A DNA stretch of 64,000 bases, taken from positions 1 through 64,000 of the forward strand of contig CAMPKC010000015.1 of NCBI GenBank assembly GCA_946887045.1. The letters run 5' to 3'. The notes beneath the pieces are model-generated. The model saw nothing but the letters and a program-made list of their open reading frames with translations. It ran no database searches and was not told the DNA's origin. The translations under genes and the position numbers were made by a program. Positions 9,596 through 17,232 of the stretch are shown here, piece after piece (within the stretch, counting starts at the first letter, position 1; every line of letters begins with the position of its first letter). The DNA comes from an uncultured Sphingobacteriaceae bacterium (GTDB lineage: Bacteria; Bacteroidota; Bacteroidia; Sphingobacteriales; Sphingobacteriaceae).

Positions 9596-9638
9596 ATGTC
9601 CGGCTAATGGCTAATGCAACTCATAAATTTTATAATCG

Positions 9639-9668
9639 GTTTGAACTTGCTTAGACAGCAGTTCAAAC
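9639..9668 (-). terminator. hairpin between galK and CE15
   Basis: Perfect 9-bp arms GTTTGAACT (9639-9647) and AGTTCAAAC (9660-9668) around 12 bases, just after the galK stop. It is followed on the minus strand only by a mixed AT stretch, not a clean T-run. It may be a partial terminator or an mRNA-processing or stability element rather than a full stop. Confidence 0.4.
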
Positions 9669-9682
9669 TACAAATCTAAAGG

Positions 9683-10849
9683 CTAACTAATTTCAAGCTC
9701 AGAAGTCCCATCACTAATAAGCGTGTGATAAATCTTCAACTGCTTGCCGAAGCGCTCTTTATAAAGAGGCCCGATAGCGGCAATAACATCTTCGACAGCA
9801 TCTGTTTTGATAAGATTCAATGTACATCCGCCGAAACCTGCCCCCATCATCCTCGCTCCCAACACGCCATCTAAATCCTTTACCTTATCCACCAGAAAGT
9901 CGGTTTCATCACAACTTACTTCGTAAAGATTTCGCAATCCATCGTGACCATCTAATAAATGCCGGCCAACACTGTTAAAGTCGCCTTCTTCCAGTGCGCT
10001 GCACACTGCTTCAACCCTGAGCGACTCTTCAAACACGTAAAGGCAGCGCTTATAGACTTTTTCATCGTAAGACCTAAGTACTGAGTGGAGCAAGGTTTTG
10101 TTGGCCTGCGACAGAATTTTAATCTCCGGGTATAGTTTTTGAATAATATCGAGGCCTGCCTTACATTGCATTCTACGTTCTTCGAATGCAGTCGACAGTT
10201 TAATAAAGTTATGACGGACTCCCGTGTTAAACAACACAAATCTTATTGAGTCTGCATCAAATGGAATATACACATGAGTTTCCGATTTGCAGTCGAGCTT
10301 TACGAGGGTACTTTTACGGCCAAACAAATTCACATATGGATCCATGAGGCCACAGCGAACTTTTATATAATTATGTTCCGCAGCTACAGCAAGCTTTGCC
10401 AATTCGAGCTTGGAATACCCGCAATCAAACAAGACATTAAGTGCAAATGCCGTCCCGGCACATATTGCTGCCGACGACGACATGCCTGCCGATAAAGGTA
10501 TATCGCCGCCAAAAACAATATTGAAACCATCGATACATTTTCCGGCTTTCTTAAATTCTTCAGTAACGCCAAGAATATAATTTGGCCAAAGTTTCCAGGC
10601 TGGCTTTAAATCATCCAATGATTGTGAATGAGTATAGTCAAAGTCTGCAGACAAAAGCTGAACGGTATTATCCGTCCTTTTACCAATAGCTATATAAATA
10701 GCTTTGTCGATAGCTGCGGGCAATACCAAGCCTAAATTATAATCCGTATGCTCGCCAATTAGATTAATGCGGCCGGGCGAACGAAAAAGCCTAAAATTTG
10801 CCCCGAAGGTATCTTTATATAACTCGCTAACAGCGCCTGGATATGCCAT
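9683..10849 (-). CDS. galK: galactokinase (GHMP kinase)
   Basis: Phosphorylates galactose at O1 with ATP in the cytoplasm (Leloir pathway). There is no signal peptide. The three GHMP motifs are clear: SPGRINLIGEHTDYN at residues 24-38, the ATP loop GDIPLSAGMSSSAA near 115-128, and MMGAGFGGCTLNLI near the C-terminus. The catalytic Asp170 lies in GLMDPY, where most galactokinases have MDQ. The 388-residue length is normal. Its place inside a xylan operon fits the GH27 and GH97 alpha-galactosidases in the right half of the window, suggesting galactose is a by-product of the target polysaccharide. A related GHMP sugar kinase acting on arabinose cannot be excluded, but the substrate motifs favour galactose. 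Confidence 0.9.
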   Translation of the reverse strand: MAYPGAVSELYKDTFGANFRLFRSPGRINLIGEHTDYNLGLVLPAAIDKAIYIAIGKRTDNTVQLLSADFDYTHSQSLDDLKPAWKLWPNYILGVTEEFKKAGKCIDGFNIVFGGDIPLSAGMSSSAAICAGTAFALNVLFDCGYSKLELAKLAVAAEHNYIKVRCGLMDPYVNLFGRKSTLVKLDCKSETHVYIPFDADSIRFVLFNTGVRHNFIKLSTAFEERRMQCKAGLDIIQKLYPEIKILSQANKTLLHSVLRSYDEKVYKRCLYVFEESLRVEAVCSALEEGDFNSVGRHLLDGHDGLRNLYEVSCDETDFLVDKVKDLDGVLGARMMGAGFGGCTLNLIKTDAVEDVIAAIGPLYKERFGKQLKIYHTLISDGTSELEIS

Positions 10850-10922
10850 ACGTATCTTATCTATCGATAATTAATATAATTAACGTGAAGCCATTGTGAT
10901 CTTAATTCGGCGCTGGTTAACA

Positions 10923-12455
10923 TTAGTTTTTTTCAAATCGCACTGAAATTATGGATTTCGCGGACACATTGATAATCGCAGAACTCTTATCACCGCTTAA
11001 ATTTACATTTTTTGCTATCATGCTTTTTGTTTCAGATGTTTCAACAGCTGCTCCACTTTTAACCGCGACCGGCAAATTAATTTTGAGCGAAGGGATGGGA
11101 TTTGATCCGAGGTTGACAATTACCACTGTGATATCCCTTTCGCCGACATAGGCAGTGAGATGAATGTCATTGTATTCTGCTGGTTTATTAATTTGTATGC
11201 GCTTTCTTCCGGTGGCATATTTTGCATAATGAGAGAGTACGTAGCCGCGTTTTAGTGTTTCTCCCATAACCGTGCCTTTATCCCCATCGCCCAGCATGCT
11301 GTATGATCGTTTCAAATACCACCAGAAATAAGCGTTGAAATTGGCCAGCATACAGTCATTGAGCTCTTTTGCTAACACCAAAGCCTGGGGCCATCCCATA
11401 CCATTATCAACCTCATTTAACAGGTGCTCTGTCATCCATATTTCTTTGCCTTTTGCTCTGGCCAGGGGATAGTCTGTTAACCCTCCGCCATATAGATGCC
11501 CGCCGGCAATGTCTAAATTATTCACTGCAATGGGATCATTTAAAACGGGATCTGTATACATCTTTTTAAAGTTTACCGCTTCGGCTGCTACGACTTTAGC
11601 TTTTATCGAGCCAGCATGATTTTTAATAAAATCCAGGATCTGATCAGGATTCCATTCACAACCATCGTACTCAGGACTCCAGTCAGGTTCGTTTTGAATC
11701 GAGACTGCTTCAATGGTTATTCCCTGGGCTTTCATATAATCAATGAAGTCATTCAGATGCTGAACGTAATCCGGATACTTTGCCGGCAGCAGATACCCGT
11801 GCAGATTGCTATTATTGCTTTTTAAGGCAGAAGGCGGAGTCCATGGGCTAGCCAGAATCCTTGCGCCTAACGATTGAGCTTTTAAAGTTGTAGCCACGTC
11901 TCGTCCCCAATCATTTTTGTTAGGCCAAATCATGATGCGCATCATATTGTATCCAAGTCCATCTGCCGAATACATTTTCTCCACCTCATTCAGCGTTAGT
12001 ATCGGCGCAGCCCAGACGTTATTCATCCCGCCGAAGCCGGTGATTTGCTGGTATTCAATAGTTGAATTAAGTGCAACCTCCACCGGAGGCTGGGTTGATT
12101 GTTTGACAATAATCCTGCTTTTCTCGCCGGTTTGCTTGTTAGTGACAAAAACTTCCTGAGTTCTAATCTCTGAAGAGGGATTGGCAGTATAATCAAATGT
12201 CACCCTGGTCGAACTGCTTTGACCAACGTTACCCCCTTTTATATGCGAAAAAGCGGTAATAAAGCCTCCGGATGCAGTAGACAACTCCCACTCGGAATAA
12301 GCCCATTTCACCGTGAAGCTGCCTTTGCCTGAAGCACTGGAAAGTGTAATTTCCGATTCAGAAAAACCTGTAGAAGGAGTACCTCCCAAATCGCCTTTCT
12401 TCTTACAAGCAAAGAGAATGGCGACAAAAAATAGAACGGCGTATATTTTCTTCAT
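10923..12455 (-). CDS. GH30 glucuronoxylanase with BACON-like N-terminal domain, lipoprotein
   Basis: An endo-xylanase that cuts near glucuronate branches. Lipoprotein cysteine Cys17 (LFACKKK) predicts surface or membrane anchoring. Residues of about 30-122 form a BACON-type beta domain ending in IIVKQSTQPP, common as a spacer in Bacteroidota enzymes. The GH30 barrel follows, with acid/base Glu256 (SIQNEPDW) and nucleophile Glu343 (IWMTEHLLN). WWYLKRSY (378-385) keeps the Trp-Tyr-x-x-Arg pattern that binds the glucuronate side chain in subfamily 8 enzymes, with Arg383 at the key position (comparison from memory). A beta-sandwich closes the C-terminus. It is the first gene of its run and has its own likely promoter, downstream of the cassette terminator. 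Confidence 0.9.
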   Translation of the reverse strand: MKKIYAVLFFVAILFACKKKGDLGGTPSTGFSESEITLSSASGKGSFTVKWAYSEWELSTASGGFITAFSHIKGGNVGQSSSTRVTFDYTANPSSEIRTQEVFVTNKQTGEKSRIIVKQSTQPPVEVALNSTIEYQQITGFGGMNNVWAAPILTLNEVEKMYSADGLGYNMMRIMIWPNKNDWGRDVATTLKAQSLGARILASPWTPPSALKSNNSNLHGYLLPAKYPDYVQHLNDFIDYMKAQGITIEAVSIQNEPDWSPEYDGCEWNPDQILDFIKNHAGSIKAKVVAAEAVNFKKMYTDPVLNDPIAVNNLDIAGGHLYGGGLTDYPLARAKGKEIWMTEHLLNEVDNGMGWPQALVLAKELNDCMLANFNAYFWWYLKRSYSMLGDGDKGTVMGETLKRGYVLSHYAKYATGRKRIQINKPAEYNDIHLTAYVGERDITVVIVNLGSNPIPSLKINLPVAVKSGAAVETSETKSMIAKNVNLSGDKSSAIINVSAKSIISVRFEKN

Positions 12456-12485
12456 GCTTTTATGTTATTTGTATTTTCTGGTTTT

Positions 12486-12520
12486 CAAAGTCTAACTACC
12501 TAAGCAATCTCTTAGTCAAA
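12486..12520 (-). promoter_or_regulatory. possible promoter of the GH30-galK-CE15-esterase operon
   Basis: On the minus strand TTTG (12517-12520) and TAGACTTTG (12486-12494) approximate the Bacteroidetes -33 TTTG and -7 TAnnTTTG elements, with one extra base in the -7 box and a spacing of about 22. They lie 31-65 bases before the GH30 start and downstream of the intrinsic terminator of the left xus cassette. Confidence 0.35.
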
Positions 12521-12596
12521 GAGAGAAAGCTTGCAAGATTCAATAAGAAAAAGAATAGATCCCAGTTCTTAACCGGACTCACATTAGGTAAGCTGT

Positions 12597-12633
12597 TAAA
12601 AAAAAGGGGGGATAATCAAATAATCATCCCCCC
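12597..12633 (-). terminator. intrinsic terminator after the left xus cassette
   Basis: On the minus strand GGGGGGAT (12626-12633) pairs with ATCCCCCC (12606-12613) around a 12-base AT-rich loop and runs straight into a T-tract. It lies just past the stop of the degenerate GH10 gene and separates the six-gene cassette from the GH30 operon. Confidence 0.8.
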
Positions 12634-12646
12634 GCTAATAATTGTC

Positions 12647-14380
12647 TTATTTGCCCTGAAGTGCTTCTATCACACCCAGGTATGCGGGTTTTCGTTGATA
12701 ACCTACTTTAACAGTGGTACCCGTGGTTAAACTCGTCCATAATCCAACCGGCTCGTTTGGTCGCCAGCTATCTCCAGAACTTCTATCGTGAGGGCTTCTG
12801 AAGGTGATACCTGCCCTTTGAGCAGCAGGGATCAAATTATAATATGCCTTAACAAACCATTTATACATGTCAGATTGCTGCTGGTATAAATCGGCCGTTG
12901 CTTGAGCTGTAGTGCCTCCGGTACCGATATCCAATGCAGATATTTTAATTAGCTTTCTCGTGTTGGCCAGCGCTGAAAGCATTGCCTCTATTTTCGCTTT
13001 ATCCGCATTGACATTCAACGCTAATTCTGTTGCAATTCCATCAACGGTGACTCCTTTTCCTTCCGTATAGGTAATGAAATCCTTAAGACCCTGTATTTTC
13101 TCAGGTTTGTCTACTAAATTAGTCTCGGTAAAAAACATTTTATCACTTGCATTAGCATATTGCTTAAGCATTCCAATGGCTATTGCAGCATAATCTTTAC
13201 CCAGATAATCTTGCCAATAGAAGGTATTTGCCGGCTGTGAAGCGAGTGGTCCTCCACTACGCAATTTTGTCGGATCAGTTTCATCTATAGGCTGGTAAAC
13301 AACACTCCATGATTTCACCTGATCTTTACCCGCCTGACCAATAGCCTTAATCCACTTATCTAATTCTGCTGTGATTATTGTTTTCTTCTCTTCCGGCGTT
13401 TTCACGATGATTGGGCCAGCGGTCTCCCAACTCATAGATACATTATCTAAAAGGTAATCAGGCGAACCAGTTTGAGATCCGATGGTTAACACAAATGTTG
13501 TTAGCGCTTTTTGTTGCGCAGTCAAATTTAAGTTTGCCAAAGGCAGAACGATCAATCCGCGTCCCCATACATTATCGCCTACTCCGAATGAAGAGGGGCC
13601 GCCGTAGCTAGTAAGTGAGGGATTACCGAGTGTTGAGGTTATTGCCAAACGCATACCTGCGCCAAACAATCCGCAGCATCCCCCACCTTTGAAGTCTATT
13701 GCAACTGATTTATATTGCCCCAAGGTACGACCAGCGGGTAAGGTGATAGTAAATTGAGGAAAAGCCGTTCCGGTGGTTTTTAGTATACGTAACGCGTTAC
13801 CACTTTTACCCTCCGGGTCTGCTACAACTTTTGCGGTCGCAGCATTACTTGTTGTTGGATAATTTGTACCAATGGCGTCGGTATTAAAATTTGCCACAAT
13901 ATCAGTACCTGATTGACCAGGAAGCTGGACATCAGCTATCAGATTTTTTAAATAAGCGGACTGTTGATTGTCATGCCGAACAAGATGTCCGGCGTGGACT
14001 GGCATACCTACAGACTTGTTTACCTCCAGAGCATTAATCAAATTATCCATGACAGGGGTTCCATCGGCCGGAACAAAATCTATATGACTTAACCGGGTGA
14101 AGTTAATCTCATCAAAATGATTTTGCATCAGTCTATATAAAACACTGTTGTTGGTCACATCTGCCAAAGCAAGCTCCGCTCCCAGCTTGAAATTGGGCTG
14201 AGTGCTGTAATCGACATAAGTTTTAAGTTCTTTATAGGCATCTAAGGCTTCCTGGTCGATTATGCTTTGCGGTTTGTCAAGATAAAATTCGCGAGACTCG
14301 AAATCAGAGCAAGCAACGAACAGGGAAGATATCGCGATACATATCGCGACACTTCCATTCAATTTCTTATTAATTTTCAT
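12647..14380 (-). CDS. catalytically degenerate GH10-like lipoprotein (probable xylan-binding protein)
   Basis: Paralogue of the active GH10 at 26273-28417 and in the same cassette position. Lipobox Cys24 (LFVACSDF) predicts a surface lipoprotein. Residues 45-150 and 325-577 match the split GH10 barrel, with a beta-rich insert at about 155-320. Aligned to the paralogue, WDVVNEP has become WSVVYQP, so the acid/base position is Gln363. SELDM has become SALDI, so the nucleophile position is Ala482. The substrate-binding GHTLAWH is now AGHLVRH, the QMH histidine is lost (TELAL), and WSPLD is now RSPHD. The reading frame is intact over 577 residues, so this looks like repurposing rather than decay. 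A glycan-binding role is inferred. Hydrolysis is unlikely. Confidence 0.85.
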   Translation of the reverse strand: MKINKKLNGSVAICIAISSLFVACSDFESREFYLDKPQSIIDQEALDAYKELKTYVDYSTQPNFKLGAELALADVTNNSVLYRLMQNHFDEINFTRLSHIDFVPADGTPVMDNLINALEVNKSVGMPVHAGHLVRHDNQQSAYLKNLIADVQLPGQSGTDIVANFNTDAIGTNYPTTSNAATAKVVADPEGKSGNALRILKTTGTAFPQFTITLPAGRTLGQYKSVAIDFKGGGCCGLFGAGMRLAITSTLGNPSLTSYGGPSSFGVGDNVWGRGLIVLPLANLNLTAQQKALTTFVLTIGSQTGSPDYLLDNVSMSWETAGPIIVKTPEEKKTIITAELDKWIKAIGQAGKDQVKSWSVVYQPIDETDPTKLRSGGPLASQPANTFYWQDYLGKDYAAIAIGMLKQYANASDKMFFTETNLVDKPEKIQGLKDFITYTEGKGVTVDGIATELALNVNADKAKIEAMLSALANTRKLIKISALDIGTGGTTAQATADLYQQQSDMYKWFVKAYYNLIPAAQRAGITFRSPHDRSSGDSWRPNEPVGLWTSLTTGTTVKVGYQRKPAYLGVIEALQGK

Positions 14381-14393
14381 AACTTCTTTTTGA

Positions 14394-15404
14394 TTATTGC
14401 GGTACAGGGGTGAAAACTTCGTGAGTAACTGCTCGGTCGCGCATTACCAAAGTATCTTTAGTTGCGATACTACCACTAATAATACGGGCACTTGTTCCGG
14501 AACCAACCGTTACTCCGTTATAATTTACCTGGTAATCCAGATAAAGTGCGTCGCGGTCCGTATTGCCCCAGCTCTTCTTTTCACCTTTCTTCACGAAAGA
14601 TCCTGTTCCGGTAGCCGTAAAGAGATTAGTATTAGTTGATATCGTGCACTTGCCCGTATTATCAAATGTTAGTAACAAAGTGCAAGTAAAGTTAGCTCCC
14701 TGAGCATCTTTAAACACCACAGGAAATTCTGTCTGATTTAGAGATCGCGTAGTTAATTTATTCACTTCATCCCTTTCTACATAAAGCTCATGCCTTGTAA
14801 CATTTCTGCTGGTCGTGCCGCTGGTCATTACATCAATACCCCTTCTGAGGTAGAATCCATGCCATGGATTTATGAACTTTATGGCATAGAGAACAAAATT
14901 CTTACTTGCCAAAATTGTATCAGCATTCTGCACGCCTGTCATTTTCAAGGGAAGGACGTATGTATTTCTGATGGCAAGAGGATCACTGAAAAATGCATCT
15001 GTTAACTGCACCTGAACCCCACCCAGTATGCTACCCTTAGGTATGGTGATTTGGTTGGAAGCCAGCGCGTAATAATTAGCCGGCATCATCTGAATCAGAC
15101 CGCCATTGCTTGAAAAACGCAGGTTAGTTACCAGGGACGGATCGACATTGAAGTTAATAGCTACATCATTTTTGTTCTCACGGGTACCGCCCATGGTTGC
15201 TTTAACCTCCACTTTATGTTCGTTATCCAGGGTGTTGTCGATAAATAAATCTTCGCCCAATACTATAGTACGAACAGGATACTGGTTGGCAAAATAGACA
15301 GCCTGCCGATCAAAATCAGGAAACTCCATCTCCTTGTTTTTCAAACACCCCGTTGCAGTGCTCAAAGCAACCGCTAATCCAATAAATATCTTATACTTTT
15401 TCAT
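14394..15404 (-). CDS. xusE: XusE-like surface glycan-binding lipoprotein (DUF1735/DUF5627 type)
   Basis: Lipobox Cys20 (TATGCLKN). An N-terminal DUF1735-type beta domain (about 30-170, with FPDFDRQAVYFA and IPKGSILGGVQVQLTDAFF) is followed by a C-terminal domain (about 180-336) containing NPWHGFYLRRG and GSFVKKGEKKSWGN. The same architecture, with closely matching motifs, is in the copy B protein at 28442-29416. In the xylan core cluster this position is occupied by XusE, thought to bind xylan at the cell surface. It lies 13 bases upstream of the degenerate GH10 and 29 bases downstream of xusD, so it is translated from the same message. No enzymatic motif is visible. Confidence 0.85.
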   Translation of the reverse strand: MKKYKIFIGLAVALSTATGCLKNKEMEFPDFDRQAVYFANQYPVRTIVLGEDLFIDNTLDNEHKVEVKATMGGTRENKNDVAINFNVDPSLVTNLRFSSNGGLIQMMPANYYALASNQITIPKGSILGGVQVQLTDAFFSDPLAIRNTYVLPLKMTGVQNADTILASKNFVLYAIKFINPWHGFYLRRGIDVMTSGTTSRNVTRHELYVERDEVNKLTTRSLNQTEFPVVFKDAQGANFTCTLLLTFDNTGKCTISTNTNLFTATGTGSFVKKGEKKSWGNTDRDALYLDYQVNYNGVTVGSGTSARIISGSIATKDTLVMRDRAVTHEVFTPVPQ

Positions 15405-15433
15405 TTTTGATTATAAATTAAATCAACCGTTAA

Positions 15434-17224
15434 TTATTGCCAGCCGGCGTTCTGAATTAAATTATTATACTTTAAGACTTCAGAATTCGGTATAGGCCCA
15501 TAAATCATGTGATTTTGAAATGTTCTAGGCTCTACTTCAATAGGGGTATAAACTGTGCCATTAACGTCCATACCACCAGCCGTTTCATTCAAGTTTGATT
15601 TCCAGCGACGAAGGTCCCAAAAACGGAAACCTTCAAAAGACAATTCCAGGCGGCGCTCATTTCTGATTAACTCCCTCATTTTGTCTTTGTCAGTAGCGCA
15701 TTCTTCCAAATATGCATGGTTATTACCGGTACCAACTCCGGCTCTGGTACGTATAACTTTGATGATATCATAAGCCGAGAACGTGTTGGGACCGGTACCC
15801 TTAGGGCCCCAGGCCTCATTGGCGGCCTCAGCATAGGCTAAATATATCTCAGTATACCGAATTCGTGGATTATACCTGTTTCTTCCTGTTACAGATCCCG
15901 GCGTTAAACTCACGTCCCAACGGAGTGTCTTTCTCAGATAATAACCTGTACGGGTAGATGTTTGCAGCACATTTATTCCATCAATAGAACCAGACTGGCT
16001 TCCTGTTTTCAGAGTGGTAAGGTCGGGGTGCCCGTTATATAAAATATAATCCCTAAGTCGCACATCCCTGTTCGCATAAGGGTTACTAGCATTAAAAGTA
16101 CTGCTGCTATGACCAATAGGATATCCGTTAGCCATAGGAAAAGCCTTAACCAGATTCTCGGTAGGGTTTATTAAACCGTTTCCGAATAAGCTAGGCGGGA
16201 AATTTTGTGCCTCCCTTGCGCTAACATTACTCTCACGATTCTGGCGCCATATAATCTCCCTGGGGTTGTTTCCTTCTGATAGAGCATCAATTCCAACGCG
16301 ATCGTCATAAAATTTGTGTCCTGAAACCTCGTTGCCTGTTGGTAACAAGGCATTCGGTCCGCCCTTATACCTGATGATCTCTGCTGCCGTATTCGCCGCC
16401 TGTTCCCATGTAACCGGATTGGAGGCGTGTTGAAATGCGGGGCTGGCGGCCAGCAAAGCAGTTCTTGTTCTGAATGATTTAGCTATCAGTCCGTTGAATA
16501 GCTGTTTAAATTTATCCCCCATGCCCCTGTTATATAACACAGGATTTTGAGTGATGGACGCAAACTGTGCCGGAATCTGACTGGCACTGGTAATATTTAC
16601 ATACTCCATAGGTAGATAGTACTCCGCACTGTCAAGATCTCTGTAAATTTGCTTCACACATGCGTCGAAGGTAGCTCTCGGCTGGTTAAAGTCCGCAGAA
16701 GCAGGTTCCTGAAACTCAGTAATGATAGGTACTCCCATCAGTTGGCCGTCGGGTGTAACACCAGCATGATGTCTTAACAAAAAATACATATGAAGCGCGC
16801 GTAAGCCAAATGCTTCACCTCTCATTCTAAAGTTTAATAACGTGTTTGCCACTGGGTCATTTGCCCACTTCACTTTATTAGAGTTTGCCAAAAACTGATT
16901 AACATATAATATAGCCGAGTAGGATGGATTCCATACGCTGAGCGTGCCATTTGTGGGCGTCCAGGAGCCTGTTGCTATCTGGCTAAAGGCATCCGTACGA
17001 ACGTTCGCTACAGCATCATCTGTTGCCAGGTCGCTGTTATTGTAATAAGCGGGAATTGTTCGATAAGCCTGTAAAAGAAAGGCCTGCGCGAACTGAGGAT
17101 CGTTATACATATTCTCAACCGATCTAAAGTTCTCCGCATCCGCTTCTAAGAACTTCTTGCAACCGGTAAAGGTCAAAGCAATTATTCCTAATATTAATAA
17201 CTTTATTTTCATAATCTCTTTCAT
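15434..17224 (-). CDS. xusD: SusD/RagB family lipoprotein XusD
   Basis: The surface lid that captures oligosaccharides for its TonB-dependent partner XusC. Lipoprotein signal with Cys21 (ALTFTGCKKF). An in-frame ATG four codons in (17212) is an equally good start. SusD hallmarks are present: an N-terminal helical repeat region, YLAYAEAANEAWG in the middle-to-late part, and the C-terminal RNERRLELSFEGFRFWDLRRW with a final QNAGWQ. Its 596 residues are typical. It starts 8 bases after xusC, so the two are translationally close. It is homologous to copy B xusD (29544-31313). Confidence 0.92.
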   Translation of the reverse strand: MKEIMKIKLLILGIIALTFTGCKKFLEADAENFRSVENMYNDPQFAQAFLLQAYRTIPAYYNNSDLATDDAVANVRTDAFSQIATGSWTPTNGTLSVWNPSYSAILYVNQFLANSNKVKWANDPVANTLLNFRMRGEAFGLRALHMYFLLRHHAGVTPDGQLMGVPIITEFQEPASADFNQPRATFDACVKQIYRDLDSAEYYLPMEYVNITSASQIPAQFASITQNPVLYNRGMGDKFKQLFNGLIAKSFRTRTALLAASPAFQHASNPVTWEQAANTAAEIIRYKGGPNALLPTGNEVSGHKFYDDRVGIDALSEGNNPREIIWRQNRESNVSAREAQNFPPSLFGNGLINPTENLVKAFPMANGYPIGHSSSTFNASNPYANRDVRLRDYILYNGHPDLTTLKTGSQSGSIDGINVLQTSTRTGYYLRKTLRWDVSLTPGSVTGRNRYNPRIRYTEIYLAYAEAANEAWGPKGTGPNTFSAYDIIKVIRTRAGVGTGNNHAYLEECATDKDKMRELIRNERRLELSFEGFRFWDLRRWKSNLNETAGGMDVNGTVYTPIEVEPRTFQNHMIYGPIPNSEVLKYNNLIQNAGWQ

Positions 17225-17232
17225 TTTTTGGT

